A stretch of 32,275 bases of DNA from JAURVT01 sp049059935 (GTDB taxonomy: Bacteria; Actinomycetota; Actinomycetes; Propionibacteriales; Nocardioidaceae). Below, in pieces: positions 23,010 to 30,141 of the stretch. A model generated the notes under the pieces. That model was not told where the DNA came from and did not search any database. It saw only the letters and a program-made list of their open reading frames with translations. How positions within the stretch are numbered: position 1 is the first letter of the stretch; each line of letters starts with the position of its first letter. The DNA lies in NCBI RefSeq assembly GCF_049059935.1, contig NZ_JBMGQR010000053.1, positions 1 to 32,275 on the forward strand, read 5' to 3'. Both the position numbers and the translations under genes were made by a program.

Positions 23010-23429
23010 TCAGCGGCGGATGGCGTCCGCGGTGCCCTTGGGGGCAGCGCGGTCGAGGTTGGTCAGGCGGACGTGGCCGCGGGCGACGAGCGCCCCGGCC
23101 GAGCCGCGGGTCTCGATCAGCCACAGCTGCGACGAGCGTCCCTGGTGGACGGGCGTCGCGCGGGTGGTGAGGGTGTCGCCGGGGCCGGCCTGGCCGATGA
23201 AGTCGGTGTTGTTGTTGACGCCGACCACCACCTTCTCGTCGCCGACGTACACCTGGCCGCCCATGCTCGCCGTCGACTCGTTGACGTAGCAGTAGATGCC
23301 GCCGTGCACGAGGCCGAACGGCTGCAGGTGCCGCTCGGTGACCGTCCAGTGCACGACGACCTCGTCGGCGCGCACGCGCTCCCAGTCGAACTTCAGGACG
23401 TCGTCGAGTCCGCGGATGTCGTCGCTCAT
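23010..23429 (-). CDS. PaaI-type hotdog-fold thioesterase
   Basis: The gene encodes 139 residues. The hotdog signature QPFGLVHGGIYCYVNESTASMG (about residues 38-59) contains the HGG turn. An acidic residue (Glu) follows on the central helix, as in PaaI and YdiI-like thioesterases. Later strands include NNTDFIGQAGPGDTLTTRATPVHQGRSSQLW, typical of the family. The enzyme hydrolyses acyl- or aroyl-CoA thioesters in the cytoplasm, usually as a tetramer; the substrate is not evident. The ATG at 23429 has GGGGGAGG and GGGAG purine stretches upstream on the minus strand. It is divergent from csoR across 57 bp that hold the copper operator, and heads a two-gene unit with the lipoate-ligase-like gene. 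Confidence 0.85.
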   Translation of the reverse strand: MSDDIRGLDDVLKFDWERVRADEVVVHWTVTERHLQPFGLVHGGIYCYVNESTASMGGQVYVGDEKVVVGVNNNTDFIGQAGPGDTLTTRATPVHQGRSSQLWLIETRGSAGALVARGHVRLTNLDRAAPKGTADAIRR

Positions 23430-23451
23430 GCTCCCGATCCTCCCCCTCGGT

Positions 23452-23486
23452 TTGAAAGCGATACCCCCCATGGGTATGTTCGAGGC
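23452..23486 (+). promoter_or_regulatory. csoR-copZ-copA promoter with CsoR operator, leaderless
   Basis: TTGAAA (23452-23457) and TATGTT (23475-23480) are 17 bases apart, and the -10 ends six bases before ATG 23487. Between and over the -10 lies ATACCC-CCCAT-GGGTAT (23461-23477), a G-tract pseudo-palindrome of the type bound by CsoR. Apo-CsoR would block polymerase, and Cu(I) would release it. Confidence 0.85.
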
Positions 23487-23783
23487 ATGGAGCAGGCCGT
23501 CGGGTACGTGGAGTCGCAGGACAAGAAGGCGCTGCTGACGCGGCTGCGTCGCATCGAGGGCCAGGTGCGCGGCATCCACCGGATGGTCGACGAGGAGACG
23601 TACTGCATCGACGTCCTCACCCAGGTGTCCGCGACGACGCGGGCGCTGGAGTCCGTCGCGCTGAAGCTGCTCGAGGAGCACCTGTCGCACTGCGTCGCGC
23701 ACGCCGTCGCCGCCGGCGGCGAGGAGGCCGACGCGAAGGTCAAGGAGGCCAGCGACGCGATCGCGCGGCTGGTCCGGTCATGA
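23487..23783 (+). CDS. csoR: Copper-sensing transcriptional repressor CsoR
   Basis: This 98-residue all-helical DUF156/CsoR protein has the Cu(I) ligands Cys40 (EETYCIDVL), His65 and Cys69 (EEHLSHCVAH). Their spacing, 25 and 29 residues from the first Cys, equals that of M. tuberculosis CsoR (36, 61, 65). The N-terminal RLRRIEGQVRGIHRMVDE segment is the conserved DNA-binding helix. This ligand set separates it from the formaldehyde sensor FrmR and the nickel sensor RcnR. It would repress its own operon through the operator at 23461-23477 and be released by Cu(I). ATG 23487 is fixed by the leaderless promoter. The stop overlaps an ATG at 23780. Confidence 0.95.
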   Translation: MEQAVGYVESQDKKALLTRLRRIEGQVRGIHRMVDEETYCIDVLTQVSATTRALESVALKLLEEHLSHCVAHAVAAGGEEADAKVKEASDAIARLVRS

Positions 23784-23794
23784 GAGGACAAGCC

Positions 23795-24013
23795 GTGGAG
23801 AGCACCTACGCCGTCACCGGGATGACCTGCGAGCACTGCGCCCGCGCCGTCACCGAGGAGGTCGGCGACCTGCCCGGCGTCACCTCCGTCGAGGTCGCGC
23901 TGGTCGCCGGCGGCACGTCGACGGTCCGGGTGAGCAGCGAGGCACCCCTCGCCGACGCCGACGTCGCCGCCGCGCTCGACGAGGCGGGCGACTACCTGCT
24001 GGCGGCGTCGTGA
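23795..24013 (+). CDS. copZ: Copper chaperone CopZ (heavy-metal-associated domain)
   Basis: This 72-residue single HMA domain of beta-alpha-beta-beta-alpha-beta form contains the metal site GMTCEHC near residues 9-15. It carries Cu(I) in the cytoplasm to CopA or CsoR. Start choice: GTG 23795 has GAGAGGA six bases upstream and gives the normal ESTYAVTGMTC N-terminus. ATG 23780 overlaps the csoR stop (ATGA) and would add five residues. The stop overlaps the copA start (GTGA), so the three genes are translated as one unit. Confidence 0.93.
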   Translation: MESTYAVTGMTCEHCARAVTEEVGDLPGVTSVEVALVAGGTSTVRVSSEAPLADADVAAALDEAGDYLLAAS

Positions 24014-26208
24014 GCACCAGCTACGACCTCGAGGTCCAGGGCATGACGTGCGCGTCGTGCGCGGCCCGCGTCGAGAAGAAGCTCAACAAGCTCGACGGCG
24101 TGACCGCCAGCGTCAACTTCGCCACCGAGAAGGCCCACGTCGAGGCGCCGGACTCGGTGTCCGCGGACGAGATCGTGCAGACCGTCGAGGCCACCGGGTA
24201 CGGGGCCACGCTGGCGCGGCGTCCGGGCACCGAGGAGCCCGCCGGGCACGACCACATGACCGACGACGAGGGCGCGGACGACGCGATGCGACAGCGCCTC
24301 GTCGTCTCGGCCCTGCTGGCCGTGCCGGTGGTGGTGCTCTCGATGGTGCCGCCGCTGCAGTTCGAGAACTGGCAGTGGCTGGTGCTGACGCTCGCCGCGC
24401 CCGTCGCGGTGTGGGGCGCGTGGCCGTTCCACCGCGCCGCCGTGCTCGCGGCGCGCCACGGGTCGTCGTCGATGGACACGCTGATCTCGATCGGCGTCGT
24501 CGCGGCGTTCGGGTGGTCGCTCTGGGCGCTGTTCGTGGGCGACGCCGGCGAGCCCGGGATGACCATGGAGTGGTCGTGGTTCGCGTCGGGGCAGCACGAG
24601 ATCTACCTCGAGGTCGCCTCGGCCGTCACGGTGTTCCTGCTGCTCGGGCGCACGCTGGAGAACCGCGCCAAGCGGCAGGCGGGTGCGGCTGTGCGCGCCC
24701 TGCTCGACCTCGGCGCCAAGGAGGTGACCGTCGTCCGCGACGGCGGCACCGTGACCGTCCCGCTGTCGGCGCTGGCCGTCGGCGAGCACTTCGTGGTCCG
24801 TCCGGGCGAGAAGATCGCCACCGACGGCACCGTCGTCGAGGGTGCGTCGGCCGTGGACGAGTCGATGCTCACGGGCGAGTCGGTGCCCGTCGAGGTGACG
24901 CGGGGGTCCGACGTCACCGGGGGCACCGTCAACGCCGGCGGACGACTCGTCGTCCGTGCGTCCGCGGTGGGCGAGGACACCCGCCTGGCCGGGCTCGCAC
25001 GGCTCGTCGAGCAGGCGCAGAGCGGCAAGGCCGACGTCCAGCGACTGGCCGACCGCACGTCCGCGGTGTTCGTGCCGGTGGTGCTGGTCGTCGCCGCCGC
25101 GACGCTGGCCGCGTGGCTGCTGCTGGGGCTCGGCGCGTCCGGGGCCTTCACGGCCGCGGTCGCCGTCCTGATCATCGCGTGCCCGTGCGCGCTCGGGCTG
25201 GCCACGCCGACCGCGCTGCTCGCCGGCACCGGACGCGGCGCGCAGCTGGGCGTCCTGGTCAAGGGGCCCCAGGTGCTGGAGTCGGCGCTCGGCGTCGACA
25301 CCGTCGTCCTCGACAAGACCGGCACCGTGACCCGCGGCGAGATGACGCTGCGGCGGGTGGTGGCGTCCGGGGTCGCCGAGGACGAGCTGCTGGCGGTGAC
25401 CGCGGCCGTCGAGGCGGCGTCCGAGCACCCGGTGGGGGCGGCGATCGTCCGCGCCGCGGGTGCGGTGGACGTCGTGGAGGGCTTCGCGTCCGAGGCTGGA
25501 CGCGGGGTGCGCGGACGCGTGGGCGGGCGTGACGTCGTCGCCGGTCGCGGCACCTGGGTGGCCGAGGTGGCCCCGCTGCCCGCCGAGCTGGTCGCGGCCG
25601 TCGACGCCGAGGCCGACGCGACGCCCGTGTGGGTCGCGTGGGACGGCGAGGTGCGCGGTGTGCTGCTCGTCGCCGACGTCGTCAAGGACGGCGCGGCCGA
25701 CGCCGTCCGCCGGCTGCGCGCGCTCGGCCTGAGCCCCGTGCTGCTGACCGGTGACCGCCGCAGCGTCGCCGAGCAGGTGGCGTCCGAGGTGGGCATCGAC
25801 GAGGTGGTGGCCGAGGTGCTGCCCGACGAGAAGGTCGACGTCGTCCGCCGGCTGCAGGCGCAGGGACGCGTCGTGGCGATGGTCGGCGACGGCGTGAACG
25901 ACGCCGCGGCGCTGGCCGCGTCCGACCTCGGCATCGCGATGGGCACGGGCACCGACGCGGCGATCGAGGCCTCCGACCTGACGATCGCGGGCGGCGACCT
26001 GGCGCTCGTCGCGGACGCCGTCGAGCTCTCGCGCACCACCCTGCGCACGATCAGGCAGAACCTCGTGTGGGCCTTCGGCTACAACGTCGCCGCCATCCCC
26101 CTCGCCGCCCTCGGCCTGCTCAACCCCCTCATCGCGGGAGCCGCCATGGCCCTCTCGTCGGTCTTCGTCGTCTCCAACTCCCTCCGCCTCCGCACCTTCC
26201 ACCGCTGA
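24010..26208 (+). CDS. copA: Copper-exporting P1B-type ATPase CopA
   Basis: The gene encodes 732 residues. The cytoplasmic N-terminus has one HMA domain (GMTCASC, residues 11-17). Eight membrane helices are expected. The actuator domain has TGES at 288-291. The CPC metal site is at 391-393 in ACPCALGLATPTALL. The phosphorylation Asp435 is in DKTGTVT, the HP motif is in SEHPVGAA, and the hinge is GDGVNDAAAL near 626. The last helices carry GYN and MALSSV, the Cu(I) signature of subgroup 1B-1. It pumps Cu(I) out of the cytoplasm using ATP and receives it from CopZ. GTG 24010 overlaps the copZ stop. Regulation is by CsoR at the shared promoter. Palindrome B copy 1 follows the gene. Confidence 0.96.
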   Translation: MSTSYDLEVQGMTCASCAARVEKKLNKLDGVTASVNFATEKAHVEAPDSVSADEIVQTVEATGYGATLARRPGTEEPAGHDHMTDDEGADDAMRQRLVVSALLAVPVVVLSMVPPLQFENWQWLVLTLAAPVAVWGAWPFHRAAVLAARHGSSSMDTLISIGVVAAFGWSLWALFVGDAGEPGMTMEWSWFASGQHEIYLEVASAVTVFLLLGRTLENRAKRQAGAAVRALLDLGAKEVTVVRDGGTVTVPLSALAVGEHFVVRPGEKIATDGTVVEGASAVDESMLTGESVPVEVTRGSDVTGGTVNAGGRLVVRASAVGEDTRLAGLARLVEQAQSGKADVQRLADRTSAVFVPVVLVVAAATLAAWLLLGLGASGAFTAAVAVLIIACPCALGLATPTALLAGTGRGAQLGVLVKGPQVLESALGVDTVVLDKTGTVTRGEMTLRRVVASGVAEDELLAVTAAVEAASEHPVGAAIVRAAGAVDVVEGFASEAGRGVRGRVGGRDVVAGRGTWVAEVAPLPAELVAAVDAEADATPVWVAWDGEVRGVLLVADVVKDGAADAVRRLRALGLSPVLLTGDRRSVAEQVASEVGIDEVVAEVLPDEKVDVVRRLQAQGRVVAMVGDGVNDAAALAASDLGIAMGTGTDAAIEASDLTIAGGDLALVADAVELSRTTLRTIRQNLVWAFGYNVAAIPLAALGLLNPLIAGAAMALSSVFVVSNSLRLRTFHR

Positions 26209-26221
26209 CGCCCCCGGGGGA

Positions 26222-26287
26222 GTCCGCGAGATACGGGTTCTGCACCACGCAGAGCGAGATCTTGGTGCAGAACCCGTATCTCGACGG
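26222..26287. repeat. Palindromic element family B, copy 1
   Basis: Arms 26227-26247 and 26263-26283 are perfect 21-bp reverse complements (left arm begins CGAGATACGGGTTCTGC) around a 15-base loop. GTCCG lies just outside the left arm. The same arms, loop length and orientation recur at 27305-27361, on the other side of the DUF559 gene. Here it lies between the converging copA and DUF559 genes. Confidence 0.9.
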
Positions 26288-26299
26288 TGTCGGCAGACG

Positions 26300-27244
26300 T
26301 CAGGACTGCGTGGCGAGGAGGTGGCGGCGCCAGTTCTGGTGCGGGTAGCGCGGGACGCCGACCGCACCGCGGGTGATCAGCGCGTGGTGGACGCGGTCGA
26401 CGACGGCGTCGGGGTGGCGGAACAGGTGGTCGGCGACCACCACGATGACGATCCACCCGTCGGCGGCCATGCCCTCGACCCGCAGGACGTCGCGGGCCCA
26501 CTGCCGGCGGTCGTCGGCGTGGTGGCGGCCGTCGTACTCGATGGCGATCTTGAGCTCGGGGTAGCTGAGGTCGGGCGTCGCGAGCCAGTTGCCGGCGGCG
26601 TCGAAGGCCGGCCGTCCGACGACGGGTTCGGGCAGGTCGGCGAACACCAGCAGCAGCCGCAGCAGCGTCTCGGCGCGGGAGTCGACACCCTCGCGCACGA
26701 GGCTCGCCGCCCACCGTGCGCGTCGGATCCAGCGGCGACGGGGCTCGCGACAGCGCAGCCGCAGGGCCGCGAGCTCGATCAGCCTGCGCCGCACCGCGGC
26801 GTCACCGACGGCGACGAGGTCCCACAGGCAGAGCAGGACGGCGAGGTCGACGAACGTCTTGCCGACCGTCGTGACCGGGCGGCCGTCCACGATCATCGAC
26901 GGCGGCCGCTCCTTGTACCGGTGCAGGTCGACGCCCGCCAGCTCCAGCCCGTTCCTGGACTGCGGCACCCAGAACGAAGGACGCGTCGTCGTCGGGACCG
27001 GAAGTCCCAGGAGGTGTCCGGCGGTTCCGTGCGAAGCGATGGCCTCGGCCGGCAGCGCCAGGAACCCCGCGTCCGTCATGACGTCACGGGTGGGCTCGAG
27101 GTCGGCGGGGGCGTGGACCCCGCGGAGCAGCGGGACGAACCGCCGACCGTTCAGGACTCGCGAGCTCAACCCGGCCGCCCGCGCCTCGGCGAGGGTGAAC
27201 GGGCGGTCCCTCAGCTCGACTGGGACAGGAGTGGGCGCGGGCAT
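26300..27244 (-). CDS. DUF559 nuclease-fold protein with AbiEi-like N-terminal domain
   Basis: The gene encodes 314 residues. The N-terminal part (about 15-85) has a winged-helix look: FTLAEARAAGLSSRVLNGRRFVPLLRGVHAP, then ASHGTAGHLLGLPVP, as in AbiEi-type antitoxin-like proteins. The C-terminal part (about 188-290) is DUF559, related to the Vsr/PD-(D/E)XK nuclease fold. It has Glu192 in SRAETLL, Asp225 in TPDLSYPELKIAIEYDGRHH (Glu236 and Asp238 follow), and a strand GWIVIVVVADHLF. These residues are intact, so an active endonuclease is possible, but no activity or target is established. A clear abortive-infection toxin partner is absent. Identical palindromes flank the gene on both sides, suggesting that gene and repeats are linked. 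Confidence 0.75.
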   Translation of the reverse strand: MPAPTPVPVELRDRPFTLAEARAAGLSSRVLNGRRFVPLLRGVHAPADLEPTRDVMTDAGFLALPAEAIASHGTAGHLLGLPVPTTTRPSFWVPQSRNGLELAGVDLHRYKERPPSMIVDGRPVTTVGKTFVDLAVLLCLWDLVAVGDAAVRRRLIELAALRLRCREPRRRWIRRARWAASLVREGVDSRAETLLRLLLVFADLPEPVVGRPAFDAAGNWLATPDLSYPELKIAIEYDGRHHADDRRQWARDVLRVEGMAADGWIVIVVVADHLFRHPDAVVDRVHHALITRGAVGVPRYPHQNWRRHLLATQS

Positions 27245-27299
27245 CCGACCACGCTGCCGCCGATCGGCACCTCGAAACGGCTGTCCACAGGCCGAATCC

Positions 27300-27365
27300 G
27301 TCCGCGAGATACGGGTTCTGCACCACCGAAGGCGCTCGCGTGGTGCAGAACCCGTATCTCGGCGA
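27300..27365. repeat. Palindromic element family B, copy 2
   Basis: Arms 27305-27325 and 27341-27361 are identical in sequence to those of copy 1 and perfectly complementary. The loop is again 15 bases but of different sequence. CCGTCCG precedes the left arm; CCGTCCGCGA is also the base of the family A stem. It lies between the start of the DUF559 gene and the stop of the next minus-strand gene, whose transcript it could end. Confidence 0.9.
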
Positions 27366-27366
27366 C

Positions 27367-28350
27367 TCAGGGCAGTCGCTCCAGGAGGGTGAGCTCGTCG
27401 GGGCGGGTGAGGCCGGCTGCTCGGGGGCGGGTCAGGCCCTGGTCCTGCTCCCACGCCAGGGTGTCGGTGAGGGTCTCGGCGAGCGGGCGGCACGACCAGC
27501 CCGCGTCCCTCGCCCGCTGCCCCGACCGGCCGCACATGCCCTCCATGCCGGACGGGAGCCACAGCGGGAGGGAGCGCTCGCCCATCCAGGGCTGCACCTC
27601 GTGGTCGACGAGCCAGGACGGGGACGCCGCCACGCGCCGCCCCGTGGACCCCGCGACGCGCGCCGCCGCGTCCAGCACCTCGCCGAACGGCGTCACGGGC
27701 GCGACGGCGTCGACCACTCCCGTCACCCCGTCCGAGGCGGCGGAGGCCAGCCAGGACGCGAGGTCGCGGACGTCGGCGGTCTGCGTCGGCAGGTCCGGGA
27801 CGTCGGGGACGAGCACCGGCTCGTCGCCGGCCAGGGCGAGGCGCGACACCCAGTAGCCGAAGCGGTCGGTGGGGTCGCCCGGTCCGCCGATCAGCCCGGA
27901 TCGCGCCACCAACGCCCGCGAACCCAGCGCGTCGGCGACCAGCTGCTCGCACCGCGCCTTCGCCGCGCCGTACTCCTCGAGCGGCGCCTCGTCTCCGTCG
28001 AACGGCGCCAGCACCTCGGCCGACTCGTCGGCCCCCGCGGTCGACGCGTCGGCGTACACCGAGCACGTCGACACGAGCGTCCAGTGCGCCACCCGCTCCC
28101 CCAGCGCCTCGACGGCCGACGCCACCTGGCCAGGCTGACGAGCGACGTCCACCACCGCGTCCCAGTCGCGCGACGCCACCGCGGCGTACGCGTCCGCGCG
28201 CGAGCGGTCGGCGACGACCTGCGTCACGCCGTCGGGGTAGCCGGCCGACCCGCGTGCCAGGCACGTGACGGCGTCACCCCGCGCGACGGCGGCGCGGGCC
28301 ACCTCGCGTCCGAGCCACGCGGTACCACCGAGGACGAGCACGTCAGCCAT
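27367..28350 (-). CDS. NAD-dependent epimerase/dehydratase (extended SDR) family protein
   Basis: The gene encodes 327 residues. The N-terminus VLVLGGTAWLGREVA is a Rossmann dinucleotide site of the extended or atypical SDR type. VSTCSVYAD and YGAAKARCE supply the Ser, Tyr and Lys of the YxxxK active site. DLPTQTADVRDLASWL resembles the conserved substrate-domain segment of reductases related to sugar-nucleotide epimerases. The substrate is unknown. ATG 28350 gives a standard N-terminus; a longer in-frame start at 28386 adds only Arg/Pro-rich residues. It lies 60 bp downstream of the CPBP protease gene on the same strand, so co-transcription is possible. Palindrome B copy 2 follows its stop within six bases. 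Confidence 0.82.
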   Translation of the reverse strand: MADVLVLGGTAWLGREVARAAVARGDAVTCLARGSAGYPDGVTQVVADRSRADAYAAVASRDWDAVVDVARQPGQVASAVEALGERVAHWTLVSTCSVYADASTAGADESAEVLAPFDGDEAPLEEYGAAKARCEQLVADALGSRALVARSGLIGGPGDPTDRFGYWVSRLALAGDEPVLVPDVPDLPTQTADVRDLASWLASAASDGVTGVVDAVAPVTPFGEVLDAAARVAGSTGRRVAASPSWLVDHEVQPWMGERSLPLWLPSGMEGMCGRSGQRARDAGWSCRPLAETLTDTLAWEQDQGLTRPRAAGLTRPDELTLLERLP

Positions 28351-28378
28351 GCGCACAGCACACGCCGACGGGCGCGGC

Positions 28379-28392
28379 CGCGGCAAGCCGCG
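28379..28392. other. Short GC hairpin between CPBP and epimerase genes
   Basis: CGCGGC-AA-GCCGCG forms a 6-bp stem in the 60-bp gap. It may be a weak terminator or attenuator for the CPBP gene. No T-run follows. Confidence 0.3.
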
Positions 28393-28410
28393 TCCGCCAG
28401 GGGCAGAACG

Positions 28411-29193
28411 TCAGGCGGTGCCCTGGCTGTCGCCGTGCACGTGGGTCTCGCCGTCGTCGCGGAACAGCGGCGGGAGGTAGCGCAGCATCAGCCCGGACCA
28501 GGTGAGGTGGGTGAGCAGCGGCGCCTGGATGCCACCGGTGGCGCGCCGCTGCAGCGCGAACAGCCCGCCCATGAACCCGCCCGCGAGGACGAGCGCGGGG
28601 TTGCGGGTGGCCGCGGTGGCGAGCGTGTAGACCGCGGTCGACTTGAGCACCGGGTGGTCCTGGCCGACCGCCGCGTAGAGCGCCCCGCGGAAGAAGACCT
28701 CCTCGGCGGCGCCGTTGGCGAACGTCGTCAGCGTGACGAGCGGCCCGCTGCCCTGGTCGGCGTAGGCCAGCACCTTGGAGATGGCGCGGTCGAGCACCGG
28801 GATCTGCCGGCACACCAGCGCGGAGGCGTAGAAGAAGCCGAACGCCGCGACGCCCGTCGCGACCGGCACGATCACCGGACGACGCACGCTGCTGTCGCGG
28901 TACTCGATCCACCCGAGGTGGAGCGGACCCGAGCCCAGAGCGCCGGCCGTCCAGGTGGCGGCGACGGCGAGCGTCAGGCCGTAGAACTCCGTGGACGCCG
29001 GCTTGGTCGACAGCGAGACGCCCAGCAGTCCCGCACCGGCGACGCTGACGCCGGTCACGACCTTGCGGCGGTGACGGAACTCGCGGTCGTCCTGCCAGTG
29101 GTCGCGCGGCACCATGTACGACAGGTCGCGCGGGACGATGCCGAGGATCTTCTCGCGGCGGGCCTTGAGCGCCCGACGCAGCCGCCCGCTCAC
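28411..29193 (-). CDS. CPBP-family intramembrane metalloprotease
   Basis: The gene encodes 260 residues. After a basic N-terminal region (about 1-45) come several membrane helices. The glutamic-protease-like motif 1 is AAEEVFFRG (Glu164, Glu165 and Arg169), and a second conserved His is at 229 in APLLTHLTWS. This is the CAAX protease and bacteriocin-processing (CPBP/Abi) pattern, whose members cut peptides within the membrane. In bacteria many are linked to bacteriocin immunity or have no known substrate. No bacteriocin gene is nearby. GTG 29193 overlaps the stop of the upstream SDR gene (GTGA), so the pair is translationally coupled. Confidence 0.85.
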   Translation of the reverse strand: MSGRLRRALKARREKILGIVPRDLSYMVPRDHWQDDREFRHRRKVVTGVSVAGAGLLGVSLSTKPASTEFYGLTLAVAATWTAGALGSGPLHLGWIEYRDSSVRRPVIVPVATGVAAFGFFYASALVCRQIPVLDRAISKVLAYADQGSGPLVTLTTFANGAAEEVFFRGALYAAVGQDHPVLKSTAVYTLATAATRNPALVLAGGFMGGLFALQRRATGGIQAPLLTHLTWSGLMLRYLPPLFRDDGETHVHGDSQGTA

Positions 29194-30089
29194 GACGCGC
29201 CCCTGACCTCGCGCGCCCGTTCCCCGAGCGCGGTGAGCACGGCCTGGTCGTAGTCCATCGGCTCGAACGGGACGATGCGACGGATCGAGTCGTCGCGGAC
29301 GACCACCTCGTTGGACATGGAGTCGATCAGCGAGCGCCCGGTCTGGGTGTCGACGCTGGTGACGAGCGACAGCCAGTGCGACGACAGGCTGGGCGTCAGC
29401 AGCGGCACCGGGACGACGAGCATCTTGCGCCCCTCGATCTGTGCGACGCGGCGCATCATCTCGACGTACTCGAGCACCTCGGTGCCACCGACGTCGAGCC
29501 CGCGCCCCTTGGCCTCCTCGTTGCCGAGGACGCCCACCAGGTAGCGGACGACGTCGTCGACGGCGATCGGCTGGGTGCGGGTGCGCACCCACCGCGGCGT
29601 GATCATCGCGGGCAGGTGCTCGACGAGCTGGCGCGTCATCTCCCACGAGATGCCGCCGTGCCCGACGACGATGCCGGCGCGCAGGCTGGTGACGGGGACG
29701 CCGTCGGTGCCGAGCAGCTCCTCGACCTGGCGGCGGCTGCGCAGGTGCGCCGACAGGTCGTCGGCGTCGTCGCCGAGACCGCCGAGGTAGATGATCTGCT
29801 CCAGGCCGCCGTCCTTGGCCGCCTTGGAGAAGGCCTTCGCGGCCTCGGCGTCGAGGCGCTCGAAGTCCTCGTCGCCGAGCGAGTGCACCAGGTAGTAGGC
29901 GGCGGTGCATCCTTCGAGGGCCGCGGGCAGCGAGTCGTGGTCGTGGACGTCGCCGTAGGTGGCCTTGCCGACGCCCGTGTACGAGTCGGGGTGGCGCGTC
30001 ATCGCGACCACCTCGTGGCCGGCCTCCTCGAGGGCCGGGCACAGCCGCTTGCCGACGAATCCGGACGCACCGGCCACGAGTACACGCAT
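29190..30089 (-). CDS. NAD(P)H-binding atypical SDR family protein
   Basis: The gene encodes 299 residues with an N-terminal VLVAGASGFVGKRL dinucleotide site. AAYYLVHSLGDEDF and QIIYLGGLGDD follow where active-site strands normally lie. No YxxxK is visible, placing it with atypical SDRs of the NmrA/YbjT type that may act as redox sensors or reductases of unknown substrate. The LVHS and GGLG segments are typical of the YbjT-like subgroup. ATG 30089 is set by a -10 TACGTT six bases upstream on the minus strand. It is coupled to the CPBP protease gene downstream and divergent from the NmrA-like gene at 30142. Confidence 0.83.
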   Translation of the reverse strand: MRVLVAGASGFVGKRLCPALEEAGHEVVAMTRHPDSYTGVGKATYGDVHDHDSLPAALEGCTAAYYLVHSLGDEDFERLDAEAAKAFSKAAKDGGLEQIIYLGGLGDDADDLSAHLRSRRQVEELLGTDGVPVTSLRAGIVVGHGGISWEMTRQLVEHLPAMITPRWVRTRTQPIAVDDVVRYLVGVLGNEEAKGRGLDVGGTEVLEYVEMMRRVAQIEGRKMLVVPVPLLTPSLSSHWLSLVTSVDTQTGRSLIDSMSNEVVVRDDSIRRIVPFEPMDYDQAVLTALGERAREVRGAS

Positions 30090-30095
30090 GCGTCG

Positions 30096-30101
30096 AACGT
30101 A
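30096..30101 (-). promoter_or_regulatory. Leaderless-type -10 box of the SDR-CPBP operon
   Basis: Minus-strand TACGTT is followed by six bases and then ATG 30089. No convincing -35 is seen in the 52-bp divergent gap shared with the NmrA-like gene. Confidence 0.5.
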
Positions 30102-30141
30102 TCGGGGGAATCAGCGGCACGCTGGTCGGTGTTGCGTAGAC

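Noticed and set aside
26300..27244. A complete AbiE-type toxin-antitoxin pair
   Set aside because: Only an AbiEi-like N-terminal region fused to DUF559 is present. No AbiEii nucleotidyltransferase lies next to it.
26222..27365. DUF559 gene plus flanking palindromes as an ordinary insertion sequence
   Set aside because: The flanking elements are direct copies of a hairpin, not terminal inverted repeats. There is no target-site duplication visible, and the protein has no transposase motif.
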